This document shows positions 8,143 to 16,261 of a stretch of 64,000 nucleotides of DNA, piece after piece. The translations under genes were made by a program, and so were the position numbers. Each line of letters opens with the position of its first letter. The stretch's first letter is position 1. Where the stretch lies: NCBI RefSeq assembly GCF_900091655.1, contig NZ_LT594621.1, positions 1,302,001 through 1,366,000 on the forward strand, written 5' to 3'. The notes beneath the pieces were generated by a model, which saw only the letters and a list, made by a program, of their open reading frames with translations, did not search any database and was not told the origin of the DNA. The DNA comes from Culturomica massiliensis (lineage in GTDB: Bacteria > Bacteroidota > Bacteroidia > Bacteroidales > Marinifilaceae).

Positions 8143-11100
8143 ATGAAAGCTACATCTTGTTTACTCTTTCTAATGCACGCACTGATTGCACCCGGACAAG
8201 CCAAACCGGACTCCCTGATCCCTCTTCCGCCACTGCACACCATCACACCTTCTTCCGACCGGAACTACACCATACACTACCGCCCACACCTGCCGGTAAA
8301 ATCCATTTCACACAGACTCGGATTATCGGAAGCAGAAGCAACTATCAATTATTTCGACGGACTCGGAAGATGCATTCAAACCGTAGAAACAGGTGCCACA
8401 CCCGCAAGGCTAGACCTGTTAAAACCCGTAATACCCGACTTCTGCAACCGACAGGGTGTGAAAGACTATATCCCCTATCAGGGCACCACGGACAAAGGCC
8501 TATACACAAAAAACGCACAGGAAGCCCAAAACAACTATTATGCCGGAATATTCGGACAGACCCAGGGAGATGCCTGTGCATATACAGAAAAACGATACGA
8601 ACAATCAGGGGCCGCACGCCTGATAGAAAGCAGCCGCCCCGGAAACGCATTCCGCCTCTCCGCCGGACATACCCTACGCTACAGTTACGCCCTGAACACG
8701 GCAAACGAGGTACGGATTTATACATACGACAACGGCTCCCTCAACGGCACAGGCTATTATCCATCCGGATATTTATACAAACAGGAAACTACGGACGAAG
8801 ACAACCGCCGAAAGGTAACCTTTACCGACCACAGGGGAAATACCGTACTCGAAAGGCTCTGCATCTCTTCCGGAAAAACTCTGGACACCTATTATATCTA
8901 CGACACTTTCGGCCGGCCCGTATGCATCATCCCCCCGGCCCTGGGAGGGAAAGCCGTCCTTACCGCCTCAGAGACAGCCGCCTATTGCTACCGCTATGCC
9001 TACGACAAACGCGGAAACGTTACGGAACGTAGCCTGCCCGGACTCGCTCCCGAAAAAATTACATATAATGACGCCGGTCTGCCGATGGCACGCGACCAGG
9101 ACAACAGGCATTTCACTACAACCTACGACTCACACAACCGGCTGCTGAACGAATACTACCGCTACGCAAACGGAAACAGCATAACGGTATTGCAGCGGGC
9201 ATACGACACCTACCCCTCCGTTACGGGACTCGCATTCACTGCCATTACCGGATACGACCCTTCATACGATACCCGTACCAACGGTCTGCTGACATACGAA
9301 AAAGAGCGCATACTGGACGGAAGCACTGAGACGGAAACGGGCATATCACCACGCTACATAGAAAGGTGCTTCTATTACGACAAAAAAGGACGCATCATTC
9401 AACAGGTGGAGAAAAACCACCTCGGAGGCACCAGCAGGTATTCCTACGCCTACGATTTCGTAGGCAATATTACCGCTGAACGCGAAGAACATACGGTCGG
9501 AAATGAAACCACGACCATCGAAAAGAGAAATACATACGACCACGCCAGCAGGCTGCTGTCCGCAAAAATATTCCTCAACGGAGCCTACAGGGGAAAAGTC
9601 GGTTACGGATACGATGCACCCGGACAACTGACAAAACGGAGTTACGGTGAGGACATTCTTACCGAACAAATAAGCTACGACATACAGGGAAGAACAACAA
9701 GCCGGGAATCACCCCTGTTCAGGATCGGACTCAGGTATGAAAAACCACTGAAAGCAACTCCACGTTATGCCGGCGATATTGCGGAATGGACATGCAGCTA
9801 CAGGACAGAGCCGGAGCAGACATATACGTTCAATTACGACGATGCAGGACGATTTACAGGAGGAAACCATTACGAAAACGGCGTTCTGGTAAACAAATAT
9901 GCCGAACAGGGAATCACATACGATAAAAACGGAAACATACTGTCGCTGAAACGGTTCAACAACGGCGCCCTCGTCGACAACCTCACCTACACCTACAGCG
10001 GTAACCGACTCAGCAGTCTTACGGAAGCAGCCACCCCGGCAACGGGAGACATCTATCTGCGCCAAAATGCCGCCACCGCAACATACGATTACGATGGGTA
10101 CGGAAACCTGATAAAAGACAGCCGCAAAAATTTGAATTTCGAATATAATATCCTAAATTTGATACATTCTGTTAAACAAGGTACAGGCTTGCAGGCAGAA
10201 TACGAATACGCTTATACAGGCAGCAAACTCAGGGTGACCGCAAGCGACGGGAAAGGATATGCATACCTGGGAAGCCTGGTGTATATGTGTACGGGGAGTT
10301 CTTACATTTTTGAATGCGGAATATTCGGAGAGGGAACGGTAGACGGCAGCGGCATCTGCTATCACCTGAAGGACCATTTGGGAAGTATACGTGCCGTCAT
10401 CGACGGAAACGGGAAACTGCTGGAAGCAAACGACTACTATGCCTTCGGGCAGCGACAGCCGCGAAGCGAACTGCCCCAGCTGGCCGCCAACCGTTTCAAA
10501 TACAACGGAAAGGAGCTGCAAACCGTAGGCAACCTCGGTTTTCTGGACTACGGGGCCCGTATGTACGACGCTCTGCTGGGAAGGTGGTTCAATGCCGACC
10601 CGCTTTCCGAAAAATACTACAGCTTAAGTCCGTACGTGTATTGCGGAAACAGTCCGATAGGAAACATCGATTTAAGAGGAGATAGTATAACAACTGTAGT
10701 CACTGCTACTGAAAATGGAATTACAAGAAACATAACCTATTATTATGGTAAAGACGTGAATGGTAATTATGGATTTGTGAATAATCAAGGACAATTATAT
10801 ACCGGAGACGATCAATTTGTTACAAAATTAACAATTGCTTTGGAAAATTTGAGAAGCGGAACTAATGGACAAAAATTAGTAAATAATTTAATGAATTCAA
10901 CAAATATTGTTGAAATAGGAAGAGCAAGAAGCAATCAAAAAAATTCTACAGATCCGAACGGAAAATATATTATCTGGGATCCGAATTCCACGACAGGAGG
11001 TCCTGACCAGACAGGAAATACAACCAGACCTCCCTATATTGGTTTGGGGCATGAAGCAGCACATATTCAGGATGCCTGGAATGGAACTATCGACAGATCA

Positions 11101-11337
11101 CCTTGGATAACTATCAATACAGAAAATGGTGTGATAAGAATTCCCCATTGTGAAAAATATGCTACCCATATTGAGAATCAATTAAGGGCAGAACATGGCC
11201 TTCCTTTAAGAAGTCATTATAGTCCAGGAATTAATTCTACAAGCATTCTATATCCCGGGACAAGATTCAGCCGATTTTATACAAAGACTGTATCGATTAC
11301 AGGAACTAGAATTTTTGCAATACCTCATAAATATTAA
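8143..11337 (+). CDS. Rhs/YD-repeat polymorphic toxin with C-terminal HExxH (M91-like) metalloprotease tip
   Basis: The 1064-residue protein starts with a signal peptide (MKATSCLLFLMHALIAPGQA), followed by a DUF6443-type region, many YD/RHS repeats (for example YDKRGNVTERSLPG, YDYDGYGNLIKDS) and the RHS-associated core ending near residue 846 (YGARMYDALLGRWFNADPLS, then SPYVYCGNSPIGNIDLRG). The tip, about 847-1064, carries GHEAAHIQDAWNG with the zinc motif HEAAH at 970-974 and a downstream EKYATHIENQLRAEHGLPLR, the pattern of M91/NleD-like proteases. DNA becomes abruptly AT-rich right after the core, as expected for an exchanged toxin cassette. Family knowledge says the YD shell encapsulates the toxin. 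Secretion is presumably Sec-dependent; linkage to the neighbouring injection system is not shown. Confidence 0.9.
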   Translation: MKATSCLLFLMHALIAPGQAKPDSLIPLPPLHTITPSSDRNYTIHYRPHLPVKSISHRLGLSEAEATINYFDGLGRCIQTVETGATPARLDLLKPVIPDFCNRQGVKDYIPYQGTTDKGLYTKNAQEAQNNYYAGIFGQTQGDACAYTEKRYEQSGAARLIESSRPGNAFRLSAGHTLRYSYALNTANEVRIYTYDNGSLNGTGYYPSGYLYKQETTDEDNRRKVTFTDHRGNTVLERLCISSGKTLDTYYIYDTFGRPVCIIPPALGGKAVLTASETAAYCYRYAYDKRGNVTERSLPGLAPEKITYNDAGLPMARDQDNRHFTTTYDSHNRLLNEYYRYANGNSITVLQRAYDTYPSVTGLAFTAITGYDPSYDTRTNGLLTYEKERILDGSTETETGISPRYIERCFYYDKKGRIIQQVEKNHLGGTSRYSYAYDFVGNITAEREEHTVGNETTTIEKRNTYDHASRLLSAKIFLNGAYRGKVGYGYDAPGQLTKRSYGEDILTEQISYDIQGRTTSRESPLFRIGLRYEKPLKATPRYAGDIAEWTCSYRTEPEQTYTFNYDDAGRFTGGNHYENGVLVNKYAEQGITYDKNGNILSLKRFNNGALVDNLTYTYSGNRLSSLTEAATPATGDIYLRQNAATATYDYDGYGNLIKDSRKNLNFEYNILNLIHSVKQGTGLQAEYEYAYTGSKLRVTASDGKGYAYLGSLVYMCTGSSYIFECGIFGEGTVDGSGICYHLKDHLGSIRAVIDGNGKLLEANDYYAFGQRQPRSELPQLAANRFKYNGKELQTVGNLGFLDYGARMYDALLGRWFNADPLSEKYYSLSPYVYCGNSPIGNIDLRGDSITTVVTATENGITRNITYYYGKDVNGNYGFVNNQGQLYTGDDQFVTKLTIALENLRSGTNGQKLVNNLMNSTNIVEIGRARSNQKNSTDPNGKYIIWDPNSTTGGPDQTGNTTRPPYIGLGHEAAHIQDAWNGTIDRSPWITINTENGVIRIPHCEKYATHIENQLRAEHGLPLRSHYSPGINSTSILYPGTRFSRFYTKTVSITGTRIFAIPHKY

Positions 11338-11341
11338 TAAT

Positions 11342-11869
11342 ATGAAGACAAAGTTTATCATTCTGTTAGGATGTCTGTTGCTAATAACTGTGTATGTATC
11401 CGGACAAAACTGGAATAAAATATTTAAGGATATATATAAAAATCACTTTCTAGTAAAAGATAATGAATGTGCTATTTATGGTTTTTACAACTTATGGAAA
11501 AATTCTGAGTTTTTAAAAAGGATGAAAACTATTTCCATGATTGATACTGTTTTCATTCTCCAAAGAAATAGTATAGAATCATATGCACTATCCTCAACAA
11601 TTTGGAACCGACAGGATTCTTTAATTGTTTCTTCTGAAGATCAAGGAAAAACATTCAATGTTGAAAATGAATCATCTTTTACAAATTACATGACAAAATT
11701 GGTATCTGAATGGAATACAGTAGAAATAAAAAAAGAAGAAATTGAAAATGCTGTACTCTCCAGTGAAATAATTGTAGCCATTCGTATCATTTTTAATAAA
11801 AATAAATACAGGATTGATTATTTATTTTTTAATGATTTTTTTAATATTGAACGCGATCGTTGGAAATAA
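11342..11869 (+). CDS. Candidate exported immunity protein for the Rhs metalloprotease tip
   Basis: The chosen start, ATG 11342, lies 5 bases after the Rhs stop and gives 175 residues; a longer frame from 11315 would overlap the Rhs gene and spoil the signal peptide. The N-terminus MKTKFIILLGCLLLITVYVSG is a clear signal peptide with cleavage near SGQ. The rest is a charged, small protein I cannot assign to a family. Its position directly after a polymorphic toxin tip and its matching low GC are the standard signs of cognate immunity. Export would place protection in the periplasm. Confidence 0.7.
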   Translation: MKTKFIILLGCLLLITVYVSGQNWNKIFKDIYKNHFLVKDNECAIYGFYNLWKNSEFLKRMKTISMIDTVFILQRNSIESYALSSTIWNRQDSLIVSSEDQGKTFNVENESSFTNYMTKLVSEWNTVEIKKEEIENAVLSSEIIVAIRIIFNKNKYRIDYLFFNDFFNIERDRWK

Positions 11870-12032
11870 TAAGTTTTAATTAAACTAAATAGAAGATGGA
11901 AAAAGAAACAATTTAATTATAAAACAGGCAAATAATTACCATATATTGAAGAGTTCCCACATTGGATTTTAATTTTTCAAACAACAAATTAACATCAGTG
12001 GATTATTATTGCTAGTAAATTTTTTCGAATAG

Positions 12033-12268
12033 CATTGTATTAATCAAGCAATAACACATGGATTTAAAACTTCTGACATTTTAAAGATTGTTAGAGAAGG
12101 GAAAACGGTTGAGGCAGTTGGGCGATTCGGTTCTCAATCACGTATACATTAGGAGGGAATACCGTTGTTGTAAATGCCCAAGGGAAAGTTATTCGTGTAT
12201 TTAGTAACGCTCCAGAAACAACCCAAGGACTAAATAAAGGATTTTTTATATCATTTCCATCATCATGA
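12033..12268 (+). pseudogene. Orphan Rhs-type toxin tip broken by a one-base frameshift
   Basis: Two adjacent frames join into one toxin tail. Frame A reads HGFKTSDILKIVREGKTVEA then VGRFGSQSR, and stops at TAG about 12150. Frame B continues YTLGGNTVVVNAQGKVIRVF and ends SFPSS with TGA 12266-12268. Loss of one base in the Arg codon (near 12145) explains the break. The motif run V-G-R-F-G-x-Q-x-R-Y-T-L-G-G-N-T is typical of the C-terminal ends of Rhs/CdiA RNase-type toxins, although I cannot name the exact family. There is no Rhs core upstream, so this is a displaced cassette. Its stop overlaps the start of the DUF1871 gene by ATGA. Confidence 0.7.
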
Positions 12269-12540
12269 AAACTCTAATTGAAAATATCAATCAAGTTTTA
12301 GCCGAATGGGATCCTATAGGTGTCGGCGAATTTACCGCAAAAGATGAATATAAAGGATATATACCACTAATCCTCAAATCTATTCATGATAAGCAATCAT
12401 TAATGAATTGTTTGACTGATATTTTAGTAAACAATATGGGATTAGACTATAACTCTTCCAACAAATCACATGTTGAAAATATGGAACAAGTATGTAAAAA
12501 AATAATACATGTATACCACATGAACAAAACACTGAAATAG
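12265..12540 (+). CDS. DUF1871-like immunity protein
   Basis: This 91-residue protein begins MKTLIENINQVLAEWDPIGV and continues EYKGYIPLI and LMNCLTDILVNNMGL, the pattern of the DUF1871 family, which is repeatedly found as immunity to Rhs/WapA-like toxins. It has no signal peptide, so it would act in the cytoplasm, fitting a nuclease-type partner. The start codon overlaps the stop of the broken toxin tip by four bases, which shows the pair was once translated together. The immunity frame is intact although the toxin is not. Confidence 0.75.
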   Translation: MKTLIENINQVLAEWDPIGVGEFTAKDEYKGYIPLILKSIHDKQSLMNCLTDILVNNMGLDYNSSNKSHVENMEQVCKKIIHVYHMNKTLK

Positions 12541-13001
12541 CAAAATGGCCAAATTCTCAGAACGTTCCGAATACAATATATTATATTGCAGAGGGTAATC
12601 CTATCAAGGGAAGTATATATAAAGCTAGTATTAGAACTATTTTTGGGAATTCCCGCCAGGGAGTATTAACAGATAAATTTATCGCTTTATCACCAACAAC
12701 AGTATTAAATCATGAAGTTGACCATGCTCTACGCCATAATAATGATCCTAAAGGGCACTGGAAAGATTCAAATACTAAGAATAAAGAGTATAGGACTGAA
12801 GAAGAACGGCGGGTTATTACAGGGTCAGAGCAACTAACAGCAAAAGTTCCAGGAGAAATAAAAGAGGGAGAGGTAACTCGCACAAATATTAAAGGGATTT
12901 TATTTACAACAGAAAATTCAGTTTCAAATAAAGATGTAAATGAAACAACTGTAAAACCTACTAAATCGAAGAAAAAAAATGAAAACGATATTGATAATTA
13001 A
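12505..13001 (+). pseudogene. Orphan toxin tip with HEVDH zinc-protease motif, lacking any Rhs core
   Basis: An open frame without a good start runs from about 12505 to TAA 12999-13001. It reads NTIYYIAEGNPIKGSIYK, then LSPTTVLNHEVDHALRHNND, where HEVDH (12711-12725) is an HExxH zinc site, and later TEEERRVITGSEQLTAKVPG. This run is typical of C-terminal metallopeptidase tips of Bacteroidota Rhs toxins. The 5' end overlaps the tail of the DUF1871 gene in another frame, as expected for a cassette inserted after it. I call it a pseudogene because no start codon or ribosome site precedes it; it could be restored by recombination with an Rhs core. Confidence 0.7.
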
Positions 13002-13395
13002 TTTACTATTATTATTACAAGTCGATAGTAAGGATTGCCTGAAAAGCGCAGATAAAATCATTTTAAAATATGCCGGATTTGATTTGGAAACAATAATAGA
13101 AATTACTCCACAACATTTTGATGTTGCATTTGTAGATGATTGCTACATTAAAATATATGAAGATTCAATTTATATTAATAAAATTCTCCATTTACTGAAA
13201 GAATTAAAAGTACAAGATAGGGACAGTACTTTCGGAATAAATACCCGTGCTAAAATAGAGCTATATAATGCCGACAAGGTATGTAATATTTATTTAGACC
13301 AATTTGCAGTCTTAATTAATGGCATCGAATATAAAAATACTCCTGAATTACGCGCAGAATTTGAAAAATTGCAAGCTAAACCGCTAGACGATTAA
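12979..13395 (+). CDS. Candidate immunity protein for the orphan HEVDH toxin tip
   Basis: The 138-residue protein begins MKTILIINLLLLLQVDSKD, a short hydrophobic export signal, and continues with an acidic beta-rich body (YIKIYEDSIYINKILHLLKE, RAKIELYNADKVCNIYLDQF). It overlaps the toxin-tip stop by 23 bases. I know no family name for it. As with the first pair in this island, a metalloprotease tip is partnered with a protein that looks exported, while the cytosolic DUF1871 protein accompanies a different toxin type; this contrast supports the pairing. Confidence 0.65.
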   Translation: MKTILIINLLLLLQVDSKDCLKSADKIILKYAGFDLETIIEITPQHFDVAFVDDCYIKIYEDSIYINKILHLLKELKVQDRDSTFGINTRAKIELYNADKVCNIYLDQFAVLINGIEYKNTPELRAEFEKLQAKPLDD

Positions 13396-13408
13396 TCCGC
13401 TCTTGCCA

Positions 13409-13434
13409 GTACCCGGGGACGGGGATAAAGTGCT
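13409..13434 (+). repeat. GGGGACGGGG repeat, copy 3
   Basis: Reads GTACCCGGGGACGGGG then ATAAAGTGCTA, keeping the GTGCTA right arm of copies 1 and 2. It begins 14 bases after the last immunity stop. Confidence 0.65.
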
Positions 13435-13435
13435 A

Positions 13436-13459
13436 ATTGCTGGTAAATTTTGCCGAATA
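13436..13459 (+). repeat. 24-base repeat shared with 12008-12031
   Basis: The two copies match at 21 of 24 positions (ATTGCT-x-GTAAATTTT-xx-CGAATA). One copy lies just before the first orphan tip and the other just after the last immunity gene, so they may mark cassette boundaries. Confidence 0.55.
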
Positions 13460-13496
13460 AATACAGCCTTACTCATGAGTAGACCGCTTAAAACAG

Positions 13497-13524
13497 ATGG
13501 GGACGGGGCATTTGTACACACACT
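13497..13524 (+). repeat. GGGGACGGGG repeat, copy 4 (TGTACA variant)
   Basis: Reads GGGGACGGGGCATTTGTACA; the right arm is TGTACACA instead of GTGCTA. Copy 5 at 14778 shares this variant arm. Confidence 0.6.
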
Positions 13525-13577
13525 TGCCTTGTCCCCTTGCCTTCCTCACATGAGATTCGCCGGAGATTCGCCTTATT

Positions 13578-13656
13578 AACTCCGGTACAACTCCGGTATA
13601 ACTCCGGTACAACTGCGGTGGAGACCGTTCTTATACCGGAGTTATACCGCAGCTGT
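13578..13656 (+). repeat. 11-base tandem array (AACTCCGGTAC) with inverted units
   Basis: Four units stand in tandem: 13578-13588, 13589-13599, 13600-13610 and a diverged fourth at 13611-13621. Inverted versions follow at 13631-13656, so the region can fold into a long hairpin. No gene overlaps it credibly. Confidence 0.7.
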
Positions 13657-13823
13657 AGCGTCGTAAATATAGCCATAAGTAAACGTATACCGAATACAAC
13701 TTCCAACCTGTAGAAGTAAAAAACGACTCTCACAATAAATTCTCTTTTATGACAAATGAAATTCCATATTTGTTTGAAATATAGTTAAAAAATATTATCT
13801 TTATCATTATTAATTTACAATCT

Positions 13824-14390
13824 ATGGAAATAATCATCAATATCACAGAGGAAGAATTATCAGCTTCTGAAAAAAATCTCATAAAAGAATGTCTCGGGAT
13901 AGAGGATGAAACTACATTTACTCATGCTTTGTCTAAATTGGCTAAATCCTCTTTTATGGAATATACGAAAATGTTTATTGAAAAAGGACTTCCGACAAGG
14001 GCCGATGAGATCAAACAAGAAAGACTCTTTTTTCTGTTAATTCACTATTTCGGTAATCGTTTACCTACAGAAAACGAACTATCGTCTATTTTTCAACTGA
14101 CACAATCGCAAAGTAAATCATTATTACGGAATACAAAGTCAAGATATAGAACCAAAATTGCAAATTTTATAAAAGCAACTTTATTAACCACATTTCGTTC
14201 CTTTGTTCTTAATAAAGAAGCTGACTATTACGAATTCATATGTACCTCTCCTACCATCATTGAAGAATTGAATCTGATAATAAGTCAAAAAGAAGGAGCT
14301 TTAGAGGCGATTTCAAAAGTAAAAGGATCAGCTTGCAAATATCAGTGTTCTATCGATACTTACAATTTATTAAACAAAGAGCTTGCATAA
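13824..14390 (+). CDS. Unknown protein, possibly DNA-binding
   Basis: The 188-residue protein begins MEIIINITEEELSASEKNLI and has no signal peptide or membrane segment. The middle contains a helix-turn-helix-like stretch, GNRLPTENELSSIFQLTQSQ followed by SKSLLRNTKSRYRTK, so a winged-helix or sigma-like role is possible but unproven. It overlaps no gene upstream and is followed 4 bases later by a small membrane protein, which implies a two-gene operon. Low GC and location at the end of a toxin island suggest accessory DNA. I do not recognise the family. Confidence 0.65.
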   Translation: MEIIINITEEELSASEKNLIKECLGIEDETTFTHALSKLAKSSFMEYTKMFIEKGLPTRADEIKQERLFFLLIHYFGNRLPTENELSSIFQLTQSQSKSLLRNTKSRYRTKIANFIKATLLTTFRSFVLNKEADYYEFICTSPTIIEELNLIISQKEGALEAISKVKGSACKYQCSIDTYNLLNKELA

Positions 14391-14394
14391 TCTT

Positions 14395-14766
14395 ATGGCA
14401 GAAACTTTATCGGCAGTCAGTGTTTTACTTGTTTTTCTTACAGTTCTTTTGAGTTCAATAGAGCAAAACGTAGAAACGATTTTGTCCAAAAGACCTCAAC
14501 AAGAACACAAAGACAAAATGAGAAAGTATAAAAAAAAGATAAAAAACATCTTGTATTTTAAACTTATTCCTGTATTCTTGATTTATACAATCGTATTTTA
14601 TACTTTGTTACCCAGCACAATTGAAATAATTTCTGTCAGTACTTTTTCCTTCTGGCATTTCGATACATTAAATACAATTTTTGTTTTTGTGGAAGTAGGA
14701 TTGTTGGGGTTAGTCATATATTCCATAAGTAAAGTCATTACTTTATTTCAAGAACTTTATAAGTAA
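14395..14766 (+). CDS. Small membrane protein partnered with the preceding gene
   Basis: From ATG 14395 the product has 123 residues. Three hydrophobic segments are visible: SVLLVFLTVLLSS near the N-terminus, KLIPVFLIYTIVFYTLLPS in the middle, and NTIFVFVEVGLLGLVIYSI near the C-terminus, separated by a basic loop (SKRPQQEHKDKMRKYKKKI). A soluble protein coupled to a small membrane protein is a layout seen in abortive-infection and signalling pairs, but nothing here proves that. No family recognised. Confidence 0.6.
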   Translation: MAETLSAVSVLLVFLTVLLSSIEQNVETILSKRPQQEHKDKMRKYKKKIKNILYFKLIPVFLIYTIVFYTLLPSTIEIISVSTFSFWHFDTLNTIFVFVEVGLLGLVIYSISKVITLFQELYK

Positions 14767-14777
14767 CTCCGGGTAAA

Positions 14778-14806
14778 CATCCGGGGACGGGGTAAATGTA
14801 CACATA
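14778..14806 (+). repeat. GGGGACGGGG repeat, copy 5 (TGTACA variant)
   Basis: Reads CATCCGGGGACGGGG then TAAATGTACACAT. It is the last copy seen and marks the right edge of the accessory region before the conserved dcu-ans genes. Confidence 0.6.
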
Positions 14807-14881
14807 TTTGCTTTGTCTCTGTGTGTTCCCGTACCAGAGGATAAGGTGAAGCTATTCCACTGTATTTTTGAAACATTTTTA

Positions 14882-14889
14882 TACTTTTG
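14882..14889 (+). promoter_or_regulatory. -7 box upstream of the dicarboxylate transporter
   Basis: TACTTTTG matches TAnnTTTG and lies 35 bases before the ATG at 14924. No well-spaced -33 box was seen. Confidence 0.35.
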
Positions 14890-14923
14890 GGAGTACAAAA
14901 TTCAATAACTTAAATACAATCGG

Positions 14924-16237
14924 ATGCTATTGCAATTAGCTTTTGTTTTGACTGCTATTATCGTAGGAGCACGCCTGGGAGGTATCGGTCTGGGTGTGAT
15001 GGGAGGTATAGGCCTGGGGATACTGACCTTTGTTTTCGGACTGCAACCGACCTCTCCCCCTATCGATGTCATGCTGATGATTGTGGCCGTAATTACGGCC
15101 GCCTCCTGCATGCAGGCAGCAGGAGGACTCGATCTGATGGTGAAGGTAGCCGAACGTTTGCTCAGAAAACATCCGTCCAGGATCACCCTCCTCAGTCCGC
15201 TGGTAACCTACATTTTCACCTTCGTGGCCGGTACAGGGCACGTCGCCTATTCCGTACTTCCGGTTATCGCAGAAGTCGCCCGCGAAACTAAAATCCGTCC
15301 GGAGCGGCCTTTGGGAATCGCTGTCATAGCTTCACAACAAGCTATCACCGCCAGTCCTATTTCGGCCGCAACAGTAGCTTTACTGGGATTACTGGCCGGT
15401 TTCAATATTTCGCTTATCCAGATTCTGATGATTACCATCCCGGCGACTCTGTTCGGCGTTCTATTGGGAGCCCTTTACTCGTTACGGGTAGGTAAAGACC
15501 TGACAGAAGACCCCGAATACCAACGCCGCTTGAAAGAGGGCCTGCTCAATGACAGTCATTATGAGTTGAAAGATATACACAATAAACACAAAGCACTGCT
15601 ATCGGTTCTGATATTTATCGTGGCTACAGTTTTCATCGTGATATTCGGTTCTTTCGATACCCTGCGTCCGGCCCACATCATCGACGGAAAAACCGTCATA
15701 ACCGATATGCCCTCCATTATCGAAATACTGATGCTGTCGGCTGCCGCCCTTATATTGCTTCTGACTAAAACCAACGGACTGAAAGCCGTACAAGGCAGCG
15801 TTTTTTCAGCGGGGATGCAGGCTGTGGTTGCTATTTTCGGCATCGCCTGGATGGGTGACACTTTTTTGCAAGGCAATATGACAGCCCTAAAAACTTCCAT
15901 CGAAGGCATCGTTACTCAAATGCCCTGGCTATTCGGTATCGCCCTGTTCGTCATGTCCATACTGCTCTATAGCCAGGCCGCAACGGTACGGGCCTTTATG
16001 CCCCTCGGCCTTGCCCTAGGTATTTCGCCTTATCTGCTGATCGCCATGTTTCCGGCTGTAAACGGCTACTTTTTTATCCCCAACTACCCTACGGTCGTTG
16101 CGGCCATTAATTTCGACCGGACGGGTACGACACGCATCGGGAAATACGTCCTCAACCATTCTTTCATGATGCCCGGACTGATAGCGACCATTGTATCAGT
16201 GACAACCGGACTCATCCTTGTAAAACTGATATTCTGA
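14924..16237 (+). CDS. dcuB: Anaerobic C4-dicarboxylate transporter (DcuA/DcuB family)
   Basis: The 437-residue protein has about ten hydrophobic segments and the DcuA/B signature near the N-terminus: GARLGGIGLGVMGGIGLGIL, then PPIDVMLMIVAVITAASCMQ, and FVAGTGHVAYSVLPVIAEVA. The family exchanges fumarate, malate or aspartate for succinate across the inner membrane during anaerobic fumarate respiration. L-asparaginase follows 24 bases downstream, so import of aspartate or asparagine-derived dicarboxylate and its hydrolysis are likely linked. Length equals that of E. coli DcuA/DcuB. Which of the two it equals cannot be decided by reading. Confidence 0.92.
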   Translation: MLLQLAFVLTAIIVGARLGGIGLGVMGGIGLGILTFVFGLQPTSPPIDVMLMIVAVITAASCMQAAGGLDLMVKVAERLLRKHPSRITLLSPLVTYIFTFVAGTGHVAYSVLPVIAEVARETKIRPERPLGIAVIASQQAITASPISAATVALLGLLAGFNISLIQILMITIPATLFGVLLGALYSLRVGKDLTEDPEYQRRLKEGLLNDSHYELKDIHNKHKALLSVLIFIVATVFIVIFGSFDTLRPAHIIDGKTVITDMPSIIEILMLSAAALILLLTKTNGLKAVQGSVFSAGMQAVVAIFGIAWMGDTFLQGNMTALKTSIEGIVTQMPWLFGIALFVMSILLYSQAATVRAFMPLGLALGISPYLLIAMFPAVNGYFFIPNYPTVVAAINFDRTGTTRIGKYVLNHSFMMPGLIATIVSVTTGLILVKLIF

Positions 16238-16261
16238 CAAATAAACTAAACTAATACTACC

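Larger units (their letters stand above)
13396..13823. other. Gene-free repeat-rich spacer closing the toxin island
   Basis: The 428 bases hold two GGGGACGGGG repeats, a 24-base repeat shared with 12008-12031, and an 11-base tandem array with inverted units. A minus-strand frame at 13488-13733 is formed by the array and is not credible as a gene. Confidence 0.65.

Noticed and set aside
8157..9032. Long frame inside the Rhs gene in another phase
   Set aside because: It is a shadow of the GC-rich YD-repeat coding region; the Rhs frame has a signal peptide and clear repeats.
13578..13621. CRISPR-like array
   Set aside because: 11-base units are directly adjacent with no unique spacers and no cas genes nearby.
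13488..13733. Minus-strand 81-residue frame in the repeat spacer
   Set aside because: It is produced by the 11-base tandem array and GGGGACGGGG repeat; no ribosome site or recognisable sequence.
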